From Bacteroides timonensis (GTDB taxonomy: Bacteria; Bacteroidota; Bacteroidia; Bacteroidales; Bacteroidaceae), in contig NZ_CBVI010000133.1 in assembly GCF_000513195.1 (NCBI RefSeq), positions 1 to 41,470 of the forward strand: a DNA stretch of 41,470 nucleotides, read 5' to 3'. Positions 7,381 to 17,114 of the stretch are shown piece after piece. The stretch's first letter is position 1. Each line of letters starts with the position of its first letter. The notes beneath the pieces are model-generated. The model saw only the letters and a list, made by a program, of their open reading frames with translations. It was not told the DNA's origin and ran no database searches. Position numbers and translations under genes: made by a program.

Positions 7381-7433
7381 CCAAGAATTGAAGAATACTG
7401 AAAATATTAAGATATAAAAACAATATAATAACA

Positions 7434-10400
7434 ATGGTAACGAACAACAGACAAAGCGGCACGCTCCGCACCGACCACGAAACAGACCATGCCCGGCTGG
7501 ATGACTTTCCGGCACTGGAAAGCGACTGGCAGGAAGTGCTGCACAGACTCATGTCCGTGGGCAGTGACATCCGTTACTGCCAGGACAACAAGAATGGCAC
7601 GCTCGGAGAACTGTTTAAAAATCATGTACTGACCGTGCTGGTGGAGATTCTGCAAGAAGAAGTCCCTGCCTCTACGTCCGGTCTGATGGAAAAGCTGGAT
7701 GGCTGGATGGCCCGTCTGGAAGACTATGGCAACCGGAACTGGAAGGCTGGAAACGATAAAAGCCCTTCCGGCGAGACCGCCCGTCTGATAAAGGAACGGC
7801 TGGAAAAGTCCCTGATACCGATAGAGGAGGAAACGGAGCAGCAGGCCTATTACCGGATGTTCCATGCCATTGGCCACGTGCAGGAAAATGCCGCCTACTA
7901 CTTGGAACAGATAGAGAACAGCGGCGACATGGACGGAGCACTGGCACTGCTGCTGGTGTACGTGAAAAACTACTGCCGCATGGCGAAGGACTTCAACAAG
8001 CGGCTTTCCACCCTGCCGGAGCTTTACCGCAACGAGGTGCTGCAAGTCCGCCCTGCCGGAACGGTGCAGGACAGCGTGTACGTGGTGGTCACTCCGAAAG
8101 AAGGTGCGGCCGGTTTTACGCTGCCCGCCGGACAACCCTTTCCGGCAGGACAGAATGCCAACGGAGAGGACTTGCTCTATAAAACTGTCCGTCCGGAATA
8201 TATCAGCCCCCTGCGCATGGACGAAGTGAACGCCGTATTCCTGAAAAGGGAAAACAACCGGGTGACCGGCCTTTGGAAACAACCCGTCGGCATGGCAGGA
8301 ACACTATCAGCGGACACTCTTTTCTCCGACAAGAAAAGCTGCAACCCGCAACCCGGCTGGATGGTGGAATCCCCCATGCTGCTACTGGGCGAGGGGGAAC
8401 GGAAAGTAAGCATCGCCTTCCGGATAACCGGTACCGGCACAGACCTTCTGCCTCCGGACGAACAGCCGCTGCGTTCCTTCTCCCTGCTGCTGAGTGAGGA
8501 GAAAGGCTGGACGGCACCGCCACGCTGCAACTGCCGCACCGTCACGTCGGGCGGCAACCGGTGGCTGAGCTTCGAGTTTACCCTGAACCGGGAAGGAGTT
8601 GTCCCTGTTCCCTGCACGGAAGAGACACACGGCACGACAACCGCCTGCCCGGCCGTCCGCATACAGGCCTCCAATGAGCCGTGTCCCTACGACCGGGCAT
8701 CGCAAATACGCTTTGACGCCCTGCGGATACGCACGGAGGTGAGCGGCATACAGAACTTCACCTTCTACAACGAGCTGGGCGAGGTGGACACCACACAGCC
8801 TTTCTACCCCTTCGGGCCGCAGGCGGAAAAGGGAGCCTGGTTCCTGTTCGGCAACGAGGAGATGGGGCACAAGCCGCTGGAAGAAGTACGGCTGAAAGGC
8901 CGCTGGAAGAAGCTGCCCGAAACGGAGGCGGAGTTCGACCGGCAATACAGGGACTATGGCGGCATCGGCGCAGCATCTTTCTTGATAAGCACCGAATGGC
9001 AGGAAGACAGCTGCTGGCACCTCTGCGGGGAAAGACAACACCTGTTTGTCCCCGACAACAGCGAGGACCGCTCGCTGCAACGTGCCGAACTGGTGTTTGA
9101 CTTTCCTGCCGGGCCGCTTTCGGACAACAGCGGCGACACGCCGGAACCCTACGAGTACGACCGCGACCGTGACGGATTCTTCCGCGCCACCCTGCTGGAG
9201 CCTGCTGCCGGCTTCGGCACGGAGAAATACCGCACCCTGTTCACAGACACGATGATACACAACAGCCGCTGCAAGGAGAAAAAGCGCAGGGAACTGCCGC
9301 CTGTTCCCGTGGTGCCCATGCTGGCGGATGCGGAACTGTCCTATATCGCCTGTGAGGAAACCGCACTCTGCCGGATGGATGGTTCCTCCATCCTTCTGAC
9401 GCGCATCACCTCCCTGTCCGGAGATGACACATGCCCTGCCGGCAACGAAATGGAGGAACCGTTCATCGAACCCCTTCCGGCAGACCATACGCTTTGCTTC
9501 GGCTTCCTGCACGCCAGTGGGGAACAGACGGTGCGGATGTATGCCGACCTGGTGCTGCCGCAGGAAAAGATACCTTTCTATAACCCACAGCCCGGCACGG
9601 GCGTGAAGCTGAACTGGGAATACCGGCAAGGGAACGGTTGGAAGCCTCTGCCGGTCACCTCGCTCATCACTGATGAAACCCGCGGACTGACGCAGAGCGG
9701 ATTCATCGAAATCAGATGGCCGGAGAAGATTACCGCCGCTCATCTGGACAAGCGTGGCAGAGCGTGGCTGCGCGCCTCCGTCATAGGGGACGTCAGCTCC
9801 TGTCTGGCCGTGCGCGGCATACTGACAAACCGCCTCCTGCTGACCGCCGTGAACGGTGACGGCACGCCGCTGCCTGCCGGAACCATACAGGCAACGGCCG
9901 AACCGGACGAAAGGATAGAAACCGTCGCGCAGCCGTTGCCCGGATTCGGGGGCTGCCACGCGGCTGCGGAAGGACAAACCGCCGTGCGGCAGACCGCACG
10001 CATGGGCAACCGCCACCGGGCGGTTACGGCAAGGGATTACGAGAGCCTGGTGCTGGAGCAATTCCCCGAAGTGGAAAAAGCGCAGTGCCTCACCGTGCTC
10101 CGGGAGGGACAGCCTGCGGAAGTCTGTCTGGTGGTGTTCAGCCGCGCGGAGGATAACCGCTATTACCTTTCCCCGTCCTGGAAACTGGCGGAGATACAGA
10201 AGAGGATAGCGCAGTATGCGCCGCCTGTAGTTTCCCTGCGTGTGTGCAATCCCGTTTACGAACCGGTCAGCATCCGTTGCAAGGCCGTACTGTGGCCCAC
10301 GGCGGAGGACGAAGGCAAGGTACTGCGCCAGCTCATCGTGCTGGCACAGAACTACATCGCCCCCTGGTACAGACAGGGCACGCTGCCCGGACTCAGACAG

Positions 10401-10637
10401 CGGTTTTCCTACAAGGAACTGCATGCCCGCCTGGCAAACCATGAGGACCTGATGAAACTGGCACTTCTGGAAGTGGACGGGAAAAGCCTGCCGGACACCG
10501 GCATAAAAACCGGGGACCTGATTATAAAGGGCAGCCGTGCCTGGAACGTGCTGCTTCCCCAAATCAAGATAGAACTCCTCTCTCCCAACGACGGGATAGA
10601 CGGAGCCGAGATAGAAAACAACTTCATAATAGGATAA
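7434..10637 (+). CDS. Baseplate J/gp6-like protein (Afp11-like)
   Basis: A very large (1067-residue) baseplate protein. The C-terminal third has baseplate-J features: TARMGNRHRAVTARDYESLV, then VSLRVCNPVYEPVSIRCKAV and the closing RQRFSYKELHARLANHEDL segment. The N-terminal region (about 1-190) is helical, and the middle (about 200-800) is beta-rich and specific to eCIS baseplate proteins. These proteins form the wedge that encircles the spike hub. The gene follows a terminator with only 54 bp for a promoter, and no TAnnTTTG element is visible there. It is GC-rich, like the genes after it. Confidence 0.85.
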   Translation: MVTNNRQSGTLRTDHETDHARLDDFPALESDWQEVLHRLMSVGSDIRYCQDNKNGTLGELFKNHVLTVLVEILQEEVPASTSGLMEKLDGWMARLEDYGNRNWKAGNDKSPSGETARLIKERLEKSLIPIEEETEQQAYYRMFHAIGHVQENAAYYLEQIENSGDMDGALALLLVYVKNYCRMAKDFNKRLSTLPELYRNEVLQVRPAGTVQDSVYVVVTPKEGAAGFTLPAGQPFPAGQNANGEDLLYKTVRPEYISPLRMDEVNAVFLKRENNRVTGLWKQPVGMAGTLSADTLFSDKKSCNPQPGWMVESPMLLLGEGERKVSIAFRITGTGTDLLPPDEQPLRSFSLLLSEEKGWTAPPRCNCRTVTSGGNRWLSFEFTLNREGVVPVPCTEETHGTTTACPAVRIQASNEPCPYDRASQIRFDALRIRTEVSGIQNFTFYNELGEVDTTQPFYPFGPQAEKGAWFLFGNEEMGHKPLEEVRLKGRWKKLPETEAEFDRQYRDYGGIGAASFLISTEWQEDSCWHLCGERQHLFVPDNSEDRSLQRAELVFDFPAGPLSDNSGDTPEPYEYDRDRDGFFRATLLEPAAGFGTEKYRTLFTDTMIHNSRCKEKKRRELPPVPVVPMLADAELSYIACEETALCRMDGSSILLTRITSLSGDDTCPAGNEMEEPFIEPLPADHTLCFGFLHASGEQTVRMYADLVLPQEKIPFYNPQPGTGVKLNWEYRQGNGWKPLPVTSLITDETRGLTQSGFIEIRWPEKITAAHLDKRGRAWLRASVIGDVSSCLAVRGILTNRLLLTAVNGDGTPLPAGTIQATAEPDERIETVAQPLPGFGGCHAAAEGQTAVRQTARMGNRHRAVTARDYESLVLEQFPEVEKAQCLTVLREGQPAEVCLVVFSRAEDNRYYLSPSWKLAEIQKRIAQYAPPVVSLRVCNPVYEPVSIRCKAVLWPTAEDEGKVLRQLIVLAQNYIAPWYRQGTLPGLRQRFSYKELHARLANHEDLMKLALLEVDGKSLPDTGIKTGDLIIKGSRAWNVLLPQIKIELLSPNDGIDGAEIENNFIIG

Positions 10638-10641
10638 ACTT

Positions 10642-11382
10642 ATGAACCGAAATAACCGAAAAGACAGAGAAACACTGAAGGAATACTTCCGGAAGGGCAA
10701 GACTCCCACCGAGGAACAGTTTGCGGCACTGATAGACTCCATGCCCAACATCAGGGAGGAAGGGCATGTGGCGGACACCGGAAACGGCTGGAGCTTCTAT
10801 CCCGTACAAGGCGGCAGCCTGAAAATCAATTTCTATACGGAAGAACCCGCCGATGGTGCGGAGTCTCCTGTATGGTCACTCTCCGTCACGCCCGAAAAGA
10901 ACCTGCTGCTGAAGAATATGCAGGGAGATGCGGTACTGGATATGACGCAGGACAAGGCGTTTATACTGCACGGTTCCCTAACGGTGGAAAAAGAAATCAC
11001 CGCGCCCGGCTACCTGCTGGAGGACGGCAGCTCCCTCACTCCCGGCGGCGGGGGGTACTTTACCCTTCCAGCCGACAAGCAGTGGCATGACCTCCCGTTG
11101 GAGGTGTCAAACGAAGGCTTCAACTGCCGCATGTACGACATCTACGCCTCTTTCCGCGAACGGAGCCTGGATCTTTGCGAACTGGTACGGGCCACCGCTA
11201 TCTGGCAGAACGACATGGAGCAACGGATAGAATCGCCACAGAAGCACTGGTGGGGATGGTCGGGCTGCATCCGCCTGCGCTGGCAGGAGCGGAACGGCAA
11301 GCCCTGCCTGCAGATGCGGAGTAAGAAACAGCTTCCTTCCGGCCGAATACACTGCCGGATGGTGGAACTGTATAACGGTTAA
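10642..11382 (+). CDS. Possible CIS fibre/adhesin-like protein
   Basis: A 246-residue protein of uncertain function. The N-terminus (LKEYFRKGKTPTEEQFAALI, residues about 12-31) is a motif I associate with the N-termini of Bacteroidetes phage and CIS fibre-like proteins. It is followed by beta-rich sequence and a glycine stretch (TPGGGGYF). A Trp-rich C-terminal domain follows (HWWGWSGCIRLRWQERNG). Lying between two large baseplate genes, only 4 bp after the first, it could be a receptor-binding or baseplate-decorating protein. No enzymatic motif or signal peptide is present. Confidence 0.45.
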   Translation: MNRNNRKDRETLKEYFRKGKTPTEEQFAALIDSMPNIREEGHVADTGNGWSFYPVQGGSLKINFYTEEPADGAESPVWSLSVTPEKNLLLKNMQGDAVLDMTQDKAFILHGSLTVEKEITAPGYLLEDGSSLTPGGGGYFTLPADKQWHDLPLEVSNEGFNCRMYDIYASFRERSLDLCELVRATAIWQNDMEQRIESPQKHWWGWSGCIRLRWQERNGKPCLQMRSKKQLPSGRIHCRMVELYNG

Positions 11383-11386
11383 TGCA

Positions 11387-11393
11387 AAGGAGG
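11387..11393 (+). promoter_or_regulatory. Strong Shine-Dalgarno AAGGAGG before the second baseplate gene
   Basis: AAGGAGG at 11387-11393 lies 7 nt before the ATG at 11401. This near-perfect site stands out in a genome type with weak ribosome binding sites and fixes the start. Confidence 0.6.
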
Positions 11394-11400
11394 AAGAAAC

Positions 11401-13707
11401 ATGGATAACAATACTCACTCTTATATCGAACGTCCGACAGACGGCGAACCCTTGTACCAACGGTTGCAACGCGAAACGCTGGAAGAACTCCAACGCCTGT
11501 CGGGGAAGGTGTGGACGGACTTCAATGCCCACGATCCGGGCGTGACACTGGCCGACATAGCCAATTATGTACTGGGGGAAACGGCTTATAAATTCAGTTT
11601 CCCGAATCTGCCGGATTATCTGGTGCAGGGCAACGGCAAGCTCGACCCGGAAGCCTTCGGCCTTTTCTCACCCGACAAGGTCTATACCACCGGTCCCGTC
11701 ACCACGGAGGATTACCGGAAACTGTTCTTCTCTTATATCCCGGAACTGGAGAACGTGTGGGTGGACTGCCGGGCGGACACCGGCGGCTATACCGTCAGCC
11801 TGGTTCTGTCTCCTTTCGAGGAGGACCGGGAGAACCTGAGAAAACAGGCGGCGAAGGTCTATAACAGTCACCGCAACCTCTGCGAGTATCTGGAACAGGT
11901 GGTTGTCATACAGCCTGAAACGCTCACATTTCAGGCGGAGTTTGAGACAGAGGCGGGCGAAGACGCCACGGAGGTGCTGGCAAGGGTGTACTGGAAGATA
12001 CTGCATTACCTGTCCGGCGGTGTGCGTATCCAGCCTCCGGTAGATTTCCTGACCTCCGGACTGTCACCTGAAGAGTGGCTGGAGGGTTCGGAAAACGCTG
12101 TCCGGGTAGTGATTCCGCAACAACAGAATACCGAATACGAACTGTACAAGGAACTGCGGAAAGTGAAAGGGATCAAATCATTCGGCACCTGCTATCTGAT
12201 GAAGGACGGAAAACCGCAGACCGATCTGTCGGGAGGCTTCAGTCTTTTTATTCCCAAGAAAAAAAAGGACTTGGCTGTGCGCATCCGTTGCGGCCGGTCC
12301 GAACCGGATGTGGATATGAAGCTGTTTGTGGAACGTTTGAAAAAGCTTTATTATACCAAAGGTCGTAGCAGGGCGAAAATAATCGGCGGACAAGAATTCC
12401 GGTGGAACCGGGCGGAAGGAGTCTGCCGGAATATCTACCGCCATTGTCCCGTTGCCGACGAGTTTCCCGACTGCTACCGCCTCCCGTCCGGCAAACAGCT
12501 CCCTTCCGCCTTCGAGGCTTACCTGAAACTGTATGACCTGACCGTGGAACGAGGACTGAAAGAAGTGAAGGAGTTGAAGCGGCTGCTGTCCGTTGACGCC
12601 GGGAACGCCCTTTGCTCCGGGATGGACGTATGGGAACCGGACATGCTGCCGCCCGGAAGCCTGCAATACCGGAGCCGTAACATCTGTTCGCTGAAAAGCC
12701 GCTATCTGGATTTCCTTGACAATCTTTACGGCATGGAGAGCCAGTCCGTATGGATGAATGAGTTCGGCAACTACGGTGAGACGCAGGAGGAAATCCTGCT
12801 CCGCCGCATGGAATTCCTGAAACAGGCGCCCGTTCTGACAAAGAACCGTGCGCACGCAAGGAATATAAGGGAGATGGACGACAAGGAGAATATTCCTACG
12901 GCAAAAGCATGGTTCTGCCGTCTGCTGGGCATCAACCGGGATGAAGACCGGACGGTAGGCAATATCCTGCCGGGGCACAACCTGATTCTGATGGGAACGG
13001 ATGAACAGGAAAAGACGGACCGTGACCGGCTGAACGCCATGCTTGTCAATGAACGGATGCTCGACAAGAGCTATACGGAGGATATCACGCCCGTTATCCT
13101 GCCGGAAGACGAGAAGGGAAAATTGGAACAATACAGCCGTCTGCGCAGGGAGCTGCCCGTGTTCAACCATAACTTTATTAACGCAGGTCTGTTCCGCGGA
13201 GGCATCCGCCCGGACAATTACAAGATAGTACAGGCCGGAACGAATGAGTTCATGCTGGTGTTCCGCAACCGGGAAGAGGACTGTCTGATGAATCTGGGAC
13301 GTACCGACGACAAGGAGGAACTGAACCTGATGGCCAATATCCTGCGCCGGTACCTGATGGAGCTGAACCACGTATGCGAGACGCTCTATATCATCGAGCC
13401 GGTACTGTCCGACCCGTCACGTCCGTTCACGCTCTTACTCGTGCTGCCTTCATGGACGGCGCGTTTCAAATCGTCCCGTTTCCGTGAGGTGTGCAGGGAA
13501 CTGCTGCGCTCGCTGCTGCCCGCCCATCTGACGGGCACGCTGTACTGGCTGGACGTTTCTCCCATGCAGGATTTTGAGGATGCCTACCGCCTGTGGAGGC
13601 AGGCTTTGGCAGACAACGACACTGAAGCCGGAATGGAAATGCTGGAATGCATGGAGAAAGCTTTGGGCAGGGCAGAAAAGCAGGAATCTTTGGATGATCA
13701 GGATTGA
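11401..13707 (+). CDS. Second large CIS baseplate protein (Afp12-like)
   Basis: A 768-residue protein in the place of the second baseplate wedge protein of eCIS clusters. The N-terminal LSGKVWTDFNAHDPGVTLAD segment (about 38-57) is a recurring element of phage and eCIS baseplate wedge proteins. The remainder alternates helices and strands, with VLVLPSW-type strands near the C-terminus and no catalytic motif. Together with the baseplate J-like protein it would form the wedge ring around the spike. Its end overlaps the next gene by 14 bp, implying coupled translation. Confidence 0.75.
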   Translation: MDNNTHSYIERPTDGEPLYQRLQRETLEELQRLSGKVWTDFNAHDPGVTLADIANYVLGETAYKFSFPNLPDYLVQGNGKLDPEAFGLFSPDKVYTTGPVTTEDYRKLFFSYIPELENVWVDCRADTGGYTVSLVLSPFEEDRENLRKQAAKVYNSHRNLCEYLEQVVVIQPETLTFQAEFETEAGEDATEVLARVYWKILHYLSGGVRIQPPVDFLTSGLSPEEWLEGSENAVRVVIPQQQNTEYELYKELRKVKGIKSFGTCYLMKDGKPQTDLSGGFSLFIPKKKKDLAVRIRCGRSEPDVDMKLFVERLKKLYYTKGRSRAKIIGGQEFRWNRAEGVCRNIYRHCPVADEFPDCYRLPSGKQLPSAFEAYLKLYDLTVERGLKEVKELKRLLSVDAGNALCSGMDVWEPDMLPPGSLQYRSRNICSLKSRYLDFLDNLYGMESQSVWMNEFGNYGETQEEILLRRMEFLKQAPVLTKNRAHARNIREMDDKENIPTAKAWFCRLLGINRDEDRTVGNILPGHNLILMGTDEQEKTDRDRLNAMLVNERMLDKSYTEDITPVILPEDEKGKLEQYSRLRRELPVFNHNFINAGLFRGGIRPDNYKIVQAGTNEFMLVFRNREEDCLMNLGRTDDKEELNLMANILRRYLMELNHVCETLYIIEPVLSDPSRPFTLLLVLPSWTARFKSSRFREVCRELLRSLLPAHLTGTLYWLDVSPMQDFEDAYRLWRQALADNDTEAGMEMLECMEKALGRAEKQESLDDQD

Positions 13708-16700
13708 CCACATATCATTCGGGTTCACCATGACTGATGAACAGTTCGCACACACTCTGTATGCGGACTGGGACAACTTTTGCCGTACCTGTCTTGAAAA
13801 CGTGGTGGAAGAATGCCTGTCCGCGTATGAGGAAGACAAGGTGCTGCATGAAATAGAACTGCCGGACCTGAACCTGGGCGGTATTCCGCAGGAGGATTTC
13901 TACAGCGAATTTCCCCAACGCCTCAAAGGGGAACTGCTGAAAGCACTGTCATTGTCCGGCACACATATCGGAAACCGGACGGAAAGAGGGGAATACTCCC
14001 GGCTGGAAAATCTGCTGTTCTATCTGGAGCACGGCTTTTGCCGGACAGAATGGAGCAAGGAGGACTACAGCCTGAGTGAAGAACTGGAATGGCTGGCGCA
14101 ACAGCCGGCACACTACACGGACCGGCTGTTGCGCCTCTGTGCCGGCAAGGAATATGCCTTGCGCCGCCTGCTATGGCAGACGGAGGATGCGGATGCGTTG
14201 CTCCGGCTCTACACTTGCTTTCTGGCAACCCGCACATCCGGCCTGTATGAAAAACGACGCTGGCTGGGAATGGTCATGGAGATTAGTCCGGAACTTGCCG
14301 TGCGTTTTGTCCATGAAGCGAAGAGTGAGGAAGAATTGGCAGTAATGGCTGAACTGCTTGACACAACGACTGTCCGCAGAATGATAGAAACAGAGACGGA
14401 AGAGCATGCCGAGGTGGATATACCTCCCTACTGGCATTACTTGTACGAATGGCTCATCAGATATTATCCCTTCAACGGACTTTCCATATTCGGCGGCAAG
14501 AGCCAGTTTACACTGCACCTGCACAAGAGGCTGCTCGCTTTTATCCGAAAAAGGGATGCCGCCGTTTATCTCTCCAAAGCGGAACTGACCATCGGGTTCC
14601 TGCTGGAAGTGTTCGGTCACGCTTATTATGTGGAGGTGTTGAATGCCATTTATGATCTGCAGCCCCATAATGTGGATGGTTCTCCCGTGTATGACAGTTA
14701 TTTTAACAGAGAACTGTATCGTACATTCCTGCAACTGTCACTGTTGAAAGGGCCTGACGGGGAAACGGCAGGAAATGAAGATGATGCGCGGCAACCGGAC
14801 GGACAGATAATCACCGGATTTAATTCGAATGCTTTATCACATATCCGACAAGGGAAAGACAACATTATCAGCCAACTTCAAGCTGTTCTGACAGACGGGG
14901 CTGCTCCCCAAGGAGTGAAATACAACGCCCTGCGCTTATTGGCGGCATATTATGCGGAGAATGATGCCACTATGATGCCGTCCTCACCCGGACAGGACTT
15001 TGAAGAATGGATACGGCAAGCGGACTGCCTCACGGAATTTATTCGGATATTGGTAGAACGCCACTGGAAGACCGGCAGAGGTCTGATTGAATGGCTGGAT
15101 AATGTGGCTGTTTCCCGGCATATCCGGCAGACAGTGCTGCAAGGGATTGTTTGTGAACATCCCCGGCAATGGGTGCGCCTGCTCGGAGAGTTGCACGCAC
15201 AGGAGGAAACGATTCTTCGTCTGGCGGAAAACTTGTCGGCAACGACCCTGTTGCGGGGAATGGCACAACTGGAATCCCGGCAGGCAATGGTATTGTCGCA
15301 AACGGTGGAATGGCTGCAACGCAAGCCGGAAAGCTGTTCGTTCCTGTCCGGTAGCGGTCAGCCTTTGTCAGTCAGCTTGTCACGGGCGTTGCTGCTCTAT
15401 ATGCAGGACAAAGATACACTGGGCGGCAGAACGATGACAACTGAAGAAACGCTACGGACGTTTTTTCAGTACCTGTACATGGTCTGTACCGGTAAAACCG
15501 CCACCTCGGAGCAGCCGGAGTTATCCGGTTTATTGAACATCGGGAAGACCGGAATCGGTGAAATTTCGGAAATTGGCAGGATTGAAGAACCGAATGAACC
15601 GGCCGGGACTGTAGGATCTTCCCCAATTGGCACATTACAGCCGGGGGCAGTATGGGCGGATAGACAGGGAAAAGCAATGGCCGCTGTTCTGGCCTGCAGG
15701 AATGCAAGCGATACGGCTATCCGCTACCGTATTTCTTCTTTGATGGAAGAACAACCGGAGGGACTGTTGGATTGGTTGAAAAGCTGTAATGACCTCTCCC
15801 GGGTGGAACGTCTTGCCGAAGTTTCAGACCAGCTCCTGCTTGAGCAATGGGTAGCTCTTCTCTCAAAAGCAACCGGTGTTGATTACTCCGGTATGTTCAG
15901 AAATCTGATGTGCTGGACAGCGCACTGGGCAGGAGGCAAATGGGGTATCCGGGAGATGGCCGGAATCTTGTTCTCATTGATAAGAGAACCGGACCGGCAA
16001 AAGCAGACTCCGGAACAGATGAAGGAATATTTCATGCTGCAATTGTCATCCGGAGACAACAGGATACGCCTGCTGATGGAACAACTTTCGGACAACAGCC
16101 TGCCGGATGCAACCCGGAAAAGACTGCTGCATGATTTTCTCCGTCTTTATCCGGGAGAACTGTCAGCCTATATATGGAAGTCCCTCACGCAAAACACCGG
16201 GTTGCCGGATAAATGGCCGGAATGGCTGGATATCAACGACTGGATAAGGCTGGCGGCAGACCGTTCGCTGTCACAAGCGGAACTTTTGCGACAGATTGTG
16301 AACTGCCTGGCAGGAAGCGACGGAATAACTGAATCGGACCTACGGACAGCTCTGGCACAGTTTTTCCTAAGAAAAAATACCGGAAAACATATCTGTCAGG
16401 ATAAGAAAGAAACAATCAATTTATTAATTCTGTCACTTCCATCCCCCTGGGAGCAAAGTGACGGACAAAAACTAGCAATTGTAGAGAAAATAGAAAATGA
16501 ACTGAGAATACCTATAATAGAAGATAACGAATGGGCAGAGAATGAGGTGGAGATCTCTACCTCTTTCCTGATTTCAAATGCAGGGTTATGCCTGCTTGCA
16601 CCCTGGTTTCTCAAGTTATTTGAACTGTTGGGGTATTTGAATGAGGATAAAACGGATTTCAGGAATACGGAATTAAGGATACGTGCTGTGTTTCTGCTAC

Positions 16701-17083
16701 AATATCTGGTCGGTTCGGAAGAGAAGGCATACAGGGAACCGGAGTTGGCATTCAACCGGATATTGCTGGCCCTGCCAATGCATATCCCGCTGCCTAAACA
16801 GCTTGAGTTGACAGAAAAAGAAAAAAATACGGCAGACAGTATGCTTGTCGGGATCAAGAGCCATTGCGGAAAAATGCAGGGAACCTCGGTAGAAGGTTTC
16901 CAACAATCTTTTCTCCAGCGCACCGGGCAGTTAGAGTTGCAGGAAAAAAAGTGGTTGCTTACTGTAACGGATAAGGCGTATGACATTATGCTCGATTATA
17001 TTCCCTGGTCATTCCGTCAGATACGTTTTCCGTGGCTGAAGAAATATATACAGGTGCATTGGCATGAGAAACAGGAGTTTTAA
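13694..17083 (+). CDS. CIS tape-measure protein (Afp14-like)
   Basis: The start is taken at 13694, giving 1129 residues. There the N-terminus reads MIRIDHISFGF, followed by a helix and IELPDLNLGGIPQEDF, matching the usual tape-measure pattern of an opening strand, helix and I-x-x-L-x-x-L-G-x-I motif. The alternative ATG at 13574 would lie deep inside the previous gene. The rest is helical and Leu/Glu-rich, ending in WSFRQIRFPWLKKYIQVHWH, a typical C-terminal tail of this family. Tape-measure proteins set tube length during assembly. Mild AT enrichment appears towards the 3' end. Confidence 0.85.
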   Translation: MIRIDHISFGFTMTDEQFAHTLYADWDNFCRTCLENVVEECLSAYEEDKVLHEIELPDLNLGGIPQEDFYSEFPQRLKGELLKALSLSGTHIGNRTERGEYSRLENLLFYLEHGFCRTEWSKEDYSLSEELEWLAQQPAHYTDRLLRLCAGKEYALRRLLWQTEDADALLRLYTCFLATRTSGLYEKRRWLGMVMEISPELAVRFVHEAKSEEELAVMAELLDTTTVRRMIETETEEHAEVDIPPYWHYLYEWLIRYYPFNGLSIFGGKSQFTLHLHKRLLAFIRKRDAAVYLSKAELTIGFLLEVFGHAYYVEVLNAIYDLQPHNVDGSPVYDSYFNRELYRTFLQLSLLKGPDGETAGNEDDARQPDGQIITGFNSNALSHIRQGKDNIISQLQAVLTDGAAPQGVKYNALRLLAAYYAENDATMMPSSPGQDFEEWIRQADCLTEFIRILVERHWKTGRGLIEWLDNVAVSRHIRQTVLQGIVCEHPRQWVRLLGELHAQEETILRLAENLSATTLLRGMAQLESRQAMVLSQTVEWLQRKPESCSFLSGSGQPLSVSLSRALLLYMQDKDTLGGRTMTTEETLRTFFQYLYMVCTGKTATSEQPELSGLLNIGKTGIGEISEIGRIEEPNEPAGTVGSSPIGTLQPGAVWADRQGKAMAAVLACRNASDTAIRYRISSLMEEQPEGLLDWLKSCNDLSRVERLAEVSDQLLLEQWVALLSKATGVDYSGMFRNLMCWTAHWAGGKWGIREMAGILFSLIREPDRQKQTPEQMKEYFMLQLSSGDNRIRLLMEQLSDNSLPDATRKRLLHDFLRLYPGELSAYIWKSLTQNTGLPDKWPEWLDINDWIRLAADRSLSQAELLRQIVNCLAGSDGITESDLRTALAQFFLRKNTGKHICQDKKETINLLILSLPSPWEQSDGQKLAIVEKIENELRIPIIEDNEWAENEVEISTSFLISNAGLCLLAPWFLKLFELLGYLNEDKTDFRNTELRIRAVFLLQYLVGSEEKAYREPELAFNRILLALPMHIPLPKQLELTEKEKNTADSMLVGIKSHCGKMQGTSVEGFQQSFLQRTGQLELQEKKWLLTVTDKAYDIMLDYIPWSFRQIRFPWLKKYIQVHWHEKQEF

Positions 17084-17114
17084 TCGGATTAATCAAATTT
17101 AAAAACAATAAGAG

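Noticed and set aside
8382..10778. 798-codon open frame on the minus strand opposite the baseplate J gene
   Set aside because: The GC-rich coding strand suppresses stops in this antisense frame. The translation is low-complexity with no domain pattern, while the plus strand carries a clear baseplate protein.
13574..13693. Upstream ATG for the tape-measure gene
   Set aside because: It would add 40 residues read in a shifted frame of the previous gene. The ATG at 13694 gives the expected family N-terminus.
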